64,000 bases of DNA from Mycobacterium gordonae (lineage in GTDB: Bacteria > Actinomycetota > Actinomycetes > Mycobacteriales > Mycobacteriaceae): contig NZ_LQOY01000116.1 of NCBI RefSeq assembly GCF_002101675.1, forward strand, positions 1 through 64,000, written 5' to 3'. Position numbers and translations under genes: made by a program. Under the pieces are notes generated by a model, which saw nothing but the letters and a program-made list of their open reading frames with translations, searched no databases and was not told where the DNA came from. Every line of letters begins with the position of its first letter. Position 1 is the first letter of the stretch. Positions 59,183 to 64,000 of this stretch are shown here, piece after piece.

Positions 59183-62100
59183 CTAGTCGATCGGGAAGCG
59201 CCCCGCCGCCACGCGAGGCGCGGACGCCTGTCGCGGTGCGTAGTGGTGCATCATGACGCGCGGGCCGCGCGGGGCCGCCGGGTCGGGCACCACCTGCAGC
59301 CTGAGCATGCGACCGCCGATCTGAAGGCAGGCGCCGGGCCGCCAGGTTGTCTGCTCCCACGGGGCGATCCTGCTCCAACCGTAATCCGCCGGCTCGCGCA
59401 GGAAGACGCCGTTGGTAGAGCCGCGGTCCACGATGACGACGTGCCCATTGACGAGGCGGACTTCGACGTGCGCCCGCGACAGCAACCCCGCGGGGTCGTC
59501 GATGCTGACGGGGCGAAGTCCGTACCGTGCGGCATCCGATCCGCGGGGGTCCCGACCGATGACGCAGTCGCGGTCAATCTCGAAACGAGAGTCGTCCTCC
59601 AGAACGGCCCACCGCTTGGGTTGCGGGGACGTAACCGCCGGTGTGGACGGGCGGGGAGTCGACGCCGACCACAGGATGGCGCCGTCGCCGGGCACGGTGC
59701 CACTGGTGAGCCGGTAGACACCGTTTGCCCCGATACCGGCCCGCGGCCGCTGACCCAGTTCGTCGACGGTGATCGTCGCGGCCACCGCCGGCATCGGCAC
59801 GGAGTAGTGCACCAGGCGACCGCGGCCGTGCAGCAGCGTCCGCCCGTCGCCGTCGTCGAGTGCGACCGTCACGCTGCCGCACAGCAGTATCTCCAGGCCG
59901 GCCGAGGTGGGCGTGAGGATGCCGACATCGACCAGGGTGTGCGTCCAGGGCTGACGGGACAGCTTGGCAAAGGCGCTGATGAGTTTCTGCGGGTCGGTGC
60001 GCCGAACCATCTCGGACAGGGCCGACAGCTGCTGCGCGGCGACGGAGTGCTCCGAAAGCGGCGTCCGCTCGCGGTGGGCCACCACGATGACGGTGCCGTT
60101 GACGTTGGCCACCAGGTGCGCACCGGGGATGATCTCGACGTCTGTCGACGGCGTGCTCGACGGCGTGGCAGGGACGTATTCCCGGGCCGCGTGCAGGGCG
60201 GCGGCCACCGCGGTGTCTTCGGCGGGTGCCGGGGTCTCGGCCTGCGGCGTCGGCTCCTCAGCGGGTGTTTCGCTGATGCCGATGCGGGAGTGCAACCAGC
60301 GCAACGGCTTTGGCGCCCACCAGTTGAGGTCACCGGCGACCCGAAGAAATGCCGGCACCACGACGCCGCGGATGATCGTCGCGTCGATGACGACGGCCAG
60401 CGCCGTGCCGATGCCGAACATCTTCATGAACGACAGCCCATTGGCGAAGGAGATCAGCGTGATCGTCAACAGCAGTGCGGCGCTGGTCACGATCCGGCCC
60501 ACCCGGCCCAGCCCGATCACGGTGGACGCGTCGTTCGACAAGCCGGAATCGCGGGCTTCCTTGATCCGGCTCAGCAGAAAGATCTCGTAGTCGACAGACA
60601 GGCTGAACGCGATAGCGCAGAGCAAGACCACCATGGACGGGTTCAGCGGCGCGGGCGTGAAGCCCAGCAGCCCGGCCAGGTGGCCTTCCTGGAAGATCCA
60701 GACCAGCACGCCGAGCACCGCGCTGAGCACCAGCAGGTTCAGTAGCAGCGCCTTCACCGGCACCACCACGCTGCCGGTGAACAGGAACAGCAGGATGAAG
60801 GTGGCGACCGCGATCAGCGCAATGGCCAACGGAAGCCGGTCGGCGATCGCGGCGCGGCTGTCGATCAGTGTGGCCGTCGGACCTCCCACTTCAACCTGGT
60901 GGCCGCTGATCTTGGCGCGGATATCCCGGACCAGGTGCTGGGCCTGGTCCGAGTCCGCCTGCACTGACAGGTAGACGAAGGCGTAGCCGGCCCCGGCCGC
61001 CGCGGGCGCAGGACCGACCGGCTGGCCATGCTCGTAGCGGCCGACGGGGCCGTTGACCAGGACGACACCGTCCATGCCCGACACGTCGGCGGCCAGCTTG
61101 GCGAGCACGCCGGCGTCGTTGCGGGTCACCAGGGTGATCGCCTGCGAGGGGTCAAGTTGGAAGTCGTGCTGCAGCGACTCGGCCACCAGTCGCGCGCTGG
61201 AGTCCGTCGGCAGCGCCCTTTCGTCGGGGGTGGCGTACTGGGCGTGCAGGAACGGCATACCCAGGCCCAACAGGACCGCCACCACCGGCACCGCGTACAG
61301 CAGCGGCCGGCGGGTGACCACTTCGGCGAAACGTCGCCAGAACAGTGAGTCCGCCGAAAGCGGCACCTTGCGCCGGATGATGGCGAGTGAGTCGACGCGC
61401 TTGCCCAGAAGTGCCAGCAGCGCGGGCAGCACCACGATGGCGCTGAATGCTGACAGCAGGACGGTGGCGGTGGCCGCCATCCCGACCGACCGCAGGAAGT
61501 AGGTGGGGAACACCAGCAGGCTGGTCATCGCCAGCGTGACCGTCGCCGCGCTGAACAGGATGGTGCGTCCCGCGGTGCTGACGGTGGCGACGATGGCCTG
61601 GTGGTGGCCCTTCCCGTTGGCGCATTCCTCGCGGAACCGGGACACCATCAGCAGGCCGAAGTCGATCGACAGTCCCAGGCCGAACGCGGTCGTGACCGTC
61701 AGGGCATGTACCGACACGTCGGTGATCGTCGTCATGAGCAGCAGCACCGACAGGGTTGAGACGATCGAGACGACTCCCACCACCACCGGCAGCGCCGCGG
61801 CGATGAGACCGCCGAACACCACTACCAGCACGGCCAGCGAGATGGGCACCGCGATGCTCTCGCTGGTCTTGAGGTCGTGTTTGACCTTGTCCCGGATCTC
61901 CTGCTGCACGCCCAGGGATCCGCCGGCCCGCACGGTGACGTTCGGGTCGGTGGGCAGGCTCGCGATGATCCGCTTGGCCGTCTCGGCGGCCTCGTCCGCG
62001 GTGCCGCCAACGTGGACGAGAATCAGACCGGAGCGGCCGTCCTTGCTGCGCAGATCGCCGGCTCCCTCGTCGCCGAAGGCCCTGGTGACCTTTGCCTTCG

Positions 62101-62392
62101 GCTCGGCCGCGATCAGCCGAAGCACCCGATCCCGCACCGGGGCGACATCGGGCGCCTCGACGGTGCCCTCGCGGGGGAGCAGCTGAATGACCAGGTTCGA
62201 GGTGGTGCCGAAATGCTGGTCCAGGAACTCCTCGGCCTGGGACGACTCCGCCGCCGGGTCGGTGTTTCCGCCGGTGCCGAGCTTGTCGGACACCGAGCCG
62301 CCGAGGATGACGCTGATCCCGAGCAGGACCAGGACCGCCGCCAGCACCGCCTTGGGACGCCGCACGGTGAAGGTGGCCAAGTGCCTCAACAT
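59183..62392 (-). CDS. MmpL/RND-type transporter fused to a C-terminal FHA domain
   Basis: 1069-residue membrane transporter of the MMPL/RND superfamily, longer than usual mycobacterial MmpL proteins (about 950-1000). Two MMPL halves with about 12 helices are visible: TM1 at 13-32, LAVLVVVFGGLIAAALPVVVGVVSIVS with the following FGLGLSIDFGLLMVSRFREE, and in the second half AIAFSLSVDYEIFLLSRIKEARD near 590. The cytosolic end from about residue 750 has a beta-rich region (TAGLEILLCGSVTVALDDGDG) and an FHA domain at about 935-1030 with G-R-D-P-R-G, LLSRAHVEV and RGSTNGVFL, which would bind a phosphothreonine peptide. This suggests control by a Ser/Thr kinase. The lipid substrate is unknown. Confidence 0.9.
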   Translation of the reverse strand: MLRHLATFTVRRPKAVLAAVLVLLGISVILGGSVSDKLGTGGNTDPAAESSQAEEFLDQHFGTTSNLVIQLLPREGTVEAPDVAPVRDRVLRLIAAEPKAKVTRAFGDEGAGDLRSKDGRSGLILVHVGGTADEAAETAKRIIASLPTDPNVTVRAGGSLGVQQEIRDKVKHDLKTSESIAVPISLAVLVVVFGGLIAAALPVVVGVVSIVSTLSVLLLMTTITDVSVHALTVTTAFGLGLSIDFGLLMVSRFREECANGKGHHQAIVATVSTAGRTILFSAATVTLAMTSLLVFPTYFLRSVGMAATATVLLSAFSAIVVLPALLALLGKRVDSLAIIRRKVPLSADSLFWRRFAEVVTRRPLLYAVPVVAVLLGLGMPFLHAQYATPDERALPTDSSARLVAESLQHDFQLDPSQAITLVTRNDAGVLAKLAADVSGMDGVVLVNGPVGRYEHGQPVGPAPAAAGAGYAFVYLSVQADSDQAQHLVRDIRAKISGHQVEVGGPTATLIDSRAAIADRLPLAIALIAVATFILLFLFTGSVVVPVKALLLNLLVLSAVLGVLVWIFQEGHLAGLLGFTPAPLNPSMVVLLCAIAFSLSVDYEIFLLSRIKEARDSGLSNDASTVIGLGRVGRIVTSAALLLTITLISFANGLSFMKMFGIGTALAVVIDATIIRGVVVPAFLRVAGDLNWWAPKPLRWLHSRIGISETPAEEPTPQAETPAPAEDTAVAAALHAAREYVPATPSSTPSTDVEIIPGAHLVANVNGTVIVVAHRERTPLSEHSVAAQQLSALSEMVRRTDPQKLISAFAKLSRQPWTHTLVDVGILTPTSAGLEILLCGSVTVALDDGDGRTLLHGRGRLVHYSVPMPAVAATITVDELGQRPRAGIGANGVYRLTSGTVPGDGAILWSASTPRPSTPAVTSPQPKRWAVLEDDSRFEIDRDCVIGRDPRGSDAARYGLRPVSIDDPAGLLSRAHVEVRLVNGHVVIVDRGSTNGVFLREPADYGWSRIAPWEQTTWRPGACLQIGGRMLRLQVVPDPAAPRGPRVMMHHYAPRQASAPRVAAGRFPID

Positions 62393-62438
62393 GTGGTTCG
62401 CCTTTCCCCCGGAACCGCGGTGATGTTAGAAGTTTTTC

Positions 62439-62454
62439 GCGCCTGGCTTGGCGC
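62439..62454. terminator. Weak hairpin downstream of the TauD remnant
   Basis: GCGCC (62439-62443) and GGCGC (62450-62454) form a 5-bp stem with a 6-base loop. On the minus strand it is followed by GAAAAAC, and on the plus strand by TTTCT, so a clear U-run is missing for the minus-strand reading. It lies 21-36 bp after the remnant stop and could stop read-through into the MmpL-FHA gene. Confidence 0.35.
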
Positions 62455-62474
62455 TTTCTAAAGGCGTCCGGCCT

Positions 62475-62651
62475 TCAGGTGCGCGGTTCGCCGGCCAGCC
62501 ACAGGCGCACCAGGCAGCGCCGCGCCGCCGCCTCGGGGGCGTCGACAAAGCTGCGCCGGTTGTGCAGTGTCGTGTGGTTGTCGGCGAAGAAGACGTCGCC
62601 CGGATTGAGAGTGAACTCGACGTGGTGCGCGGGCGCACCGACGCCCTGCTC
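62475..62651 (-). pseudogene. 3' remnant of a TauD/TfdA-type dioxygenase gene
   Basis: The last 58 codons of an Fe(II)/2-oxoglutarate dioxygenase remain, from GVGAPAHHVEFTLNPGDVFF through ADNHTTLHNRRSFVDAPEAA to ARRCLVRLWLAGEPRT and a TGA. TTLHNR includes the second iron-binding His and RCLVRLWL the 2-oxoglutarate-binding Arg typical of this family. The N-terminal two thirds with the HxD motif are missing; the fragment begins at the end of the AbrB-family gene, whose stop overlaps it by two bases. It has no start codon and is surely inactive. A deletion that joined it to the AbrB gene is the likely origin. Confidence 0.7.
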
Positions 62652-63675
62652 AGGCGGTGACGGGGACCAGTTGCGGGTGGAGCGGGGCCGCCTCGGTGCC
62701 CCGCGGCGTGAAGCGGATGAACAGCCGCGCCACCAACGGTGCCGCGACCAGCATCAGCACTACCCGGATGACCTGGGACGCCATCACGAACGTCACGTTC
62801 GAACCCGAGCCCGCCGCGGTGCCCAGCACCGCGTACACACCGCCCGGGCTGGTCGCCAGGTACCCGTCGAGCATGCTGAGCCCGGCCGAGTGAGCAAGTA
62901 CCACCCCCAGGCCCGCCGCGGCCACGTTCAGCACCATGATCAACGCGAACGCGCCGGGCAGGATCCGCCGAATCGCACGGAGCGAGTCGCGGTCCAAGGC
63001 CATCACGGTCTGTAAGACGATCAGCACGATTCCGGCCTGGAAGAGCGGCATGGGAATCGTGAGCCCGTTGACCATCCCGGCGAATTCCAGACCCATGGTG
63101 ATCACCATCGGGCCGATCAGCCCGCCACCGGGCAGCCGCAGCCGGCGTCCGGCCACCGCGCCCAGCAGCACGATCGCCGCGATCAGGGGAAGCGTGAGAT
63201 ACCAAGGCAGCGATGCCTTTTCGCTGACGTGCGCGCCCTGGGCGGGTGTGCTGTGATAGAAGGCGGTGGCGACGATGGGCATGGCGGCCGTGATCATTGC
63301 CACGCGCAGGTACTGGACGGCCGCGACCACGCGATCGTCACCGCCGAGTTCGCGGGCGATGGCGACCAGGCCGGCCGAACCGCCGGCCACCAGCGCGAGG
63401 CCACCGGTCAGCGGCGTGATGTCACGGTGCAGGCCCAGGAGCGCACCGCCCGCAACGCTCAGGACTAGGGTGCTGACGGCGACCGCGATGACGATCGGCC
63501 AGTGCGAGCCCAGCGCGGCGAACGAGATGTCGCGGACCATCAGCCCGGTGTACACGCCGAGCACGCCCTGAGCGGCCACGCCGATTCCCGGTACGGTTTT
63601 GGGTGCATACCGCGCCATCGACCAGGCGAAGGCCCCGCAGGCAACGGCCACGATGAGAAGGTCAATCGGGTTCAT
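62650..63675 (-). CDS. AbrB-family integral membrane protein
   Basis: 341-residue membrane protein of the AbrB (ammonia monooxygenase-like regulator) family, which despite its name consists of transporters or permeases of unknown substrate. About ten hydrophobic helices are seen in two repeats. Typical glycine/proline segments are LTGGLALVAGGSAGLVAIARELGGDDRVVAAVQYLRV in the first half and GYLATSPGGVYAVLGTAAGSGSNVTFVMASQVIRV in the second. Start ATG 63675 (MNPIDLLIVAVACGAFAWSM). Downstream there is only the TauD remnant. Upstream lies the end of a hydrolase gene, 63 bp away. Confidence 0.85.
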   Translation of the reverse strand: MNPIDLLIVAVACGAFAWSMARYAPKTVPGIGVAAQGVLGVYTGLMVRDISFAALGSHWPIVIAVAVSTLVLSVAGGALLGLHRDITPLTGGLALVAGGSAGLVAIARELGGDDRVVAAVQYLRVAMITAAMPIVATAFYHSTPAQGAHVSEKASLPWYLTLPLIAAIVLLGAVAGRRLRLPGGGLIGPMVITMGLEFAGMVNGLTIPMPLFQAGIVLIVLQTVMALDRDSLRAIRRILPGAFALIMVLNVAAAGLGVVLAHSAGLSMLDGYLATSPGGVYAVLGTAAGSGSNVTFVMASQVIRVVLMLVAAPLVARLFIRFTPRGTEAAPLHPQLVPVTA

Positions 63676-63738
63676 GGTGCAGAGGGTTCAACAGGCGCCT
63701 TGGCAGATTCTTGAAACCCAGGACAGGCGAAGTTCGCC

Positions 63739-64000
63739 TTAGTCCTCGTCGAGGTATGCGTCGGCCCAGGCACCGATGATGCGGGCGGCCCGGCGAGCCT
63801 GCCCCCGCGCGGTGAGCAGGTGATCGGAGCCCTCCAGGGAGACGAAGCTGCGGGGATGGCGGGCCAGGCGGAAAATCTCGGTCGCATTCTGGATGCCGAC
63901 CGTGTTGTCGGTGGGCGAGTGCAGGATCAGCAGCGGCAAGCGCAGACTCTTGATCTTGTCGCGCAGATGAGCGGCGCGGACATCCTCGACGAACGCCCGC
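63739..64000 (-). CDS. Alpha/beta hydrolase, 3' part (5' end outside window)
   Basis: The last 86 codons of a minus-strand gene that continues past the right edge. The visible part reads AFVEDVRAAHLRDKIKSLRLPLLILHSPTDNTVGIQNATEIF, then ARHPRSFVSLEGSDHLLTARGQARRAARIIGAWAD. Asp in HSPTDNTV and His in GSDHLLT are the late members of a Ser-Asp-His triad; the nucleophile Ser would lie outside the window. The style resembles the hydrolase part of proteins that are often fused to OsmC domains, but here the chain stops at ADAYLDED and no OsmC domain follows. Confidence 0.8.
   Translation of the reverse strand, partial: RAFVEDVRAAHLRDKIKSLRLPLLILHSPTDNTVGIQNATEIFRLARHPRSFVSLEGSDHLLTARGQARRAARIIGAWADAYLDED

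Overview
The window is high-GC mycobacterial chromosome. It carries a PE_PGRS gene end, PE and PPE genes, a complete ESX-3 type VII secretion operon, a mycolate-type cyclopropane synthase, an MmpL transporter and an aac(2')-Ic homologue. Gene order follows, from memory, the M. tuberculosis segment from narK3 (Rv0261c) to the Rv0315 glucanase, with local losses and gains. PE_PGRS content points to a slow-growing Mycobacterium near the kansasii/marinum/tuberculosis clade. The exact species cannot be read from this window.

Layout. 1-1262: 3' end of a PE_PGRS gene. 1263-13413: narK3, aac(2')-Ic, pxpC/pxpB, a FecB2-like lipoprotein, a LigD-type polymerase, fadD2 and fadE6 facing each other across a large terminator hairpin, a 51-residue His-tailed lipoprotein, an alpha/beta hydrolase and a TetR regulator. 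13486-16242: VOC protein, small membrane protein, a second TetR and an MpaB-type oxygenase. 16362-21762: a duplicated PPE module. It has two PPE3-like genes, each behind a Zur-like box, a methyltransferase and a 5' remnant of a second methyltransferase, a decaying third PPE gene, and the ESX-3 control region. 21791-36477: eccA3-eccB3-eccC3-PE5-PPE4-esxG-esxH-espG3-eccD3-mycP3-eccE3, mostly with 1-4 bp overlaps. 36464-50638: hydrolase, tam, sulfatase, bluB, PAP2 phosphatase, L,D-transpeptidase-like protein, two proline-rich membrane proteins, small unknowns, an MDR oxidoreductase and a GH16 glucanase. 50651-64000: small secreted protein, a probably SOS-controlled small gene, a PAP2-DAGK fusion, an araC-polyol dehydrogenase-xylulokinase operon, methyltransferase, lipoprotein, cyclopropane synthase, an MmpL-FHA fusion, a TauD remnant, an AbrB-family membrane protein and the end of a hydrolase.

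The strongest theme is metal limitation. Four near-identical Fur/Zur-type inverted repeats (11407, 16362, 18191, 21611) lie before the small His-rich lipoprotein, both PPE3-like genes and eccA3. An IdeR-like box precedes eccA3. Both PPE3-like proteins carry a His/Asp/Glu-rich linker, in one copy built from a perfect 18-bp triplet repeat, and the lipoprotein ends in GDHTGHDH. Together with ESX-3 this looks like a Zur-controlled cell-envelope metal acquisition set. A second theme is an SOS-type box that overlaps the promoter of a leaderless small gene coupled to a PAP2-DAGK lipid enzyme.

Limits: assignments come from motif recognition and recalled family knowledge. No database search was run, and start codons were chosen from Shine-Dalgarno position, overlaps and recalled homologue lengths.
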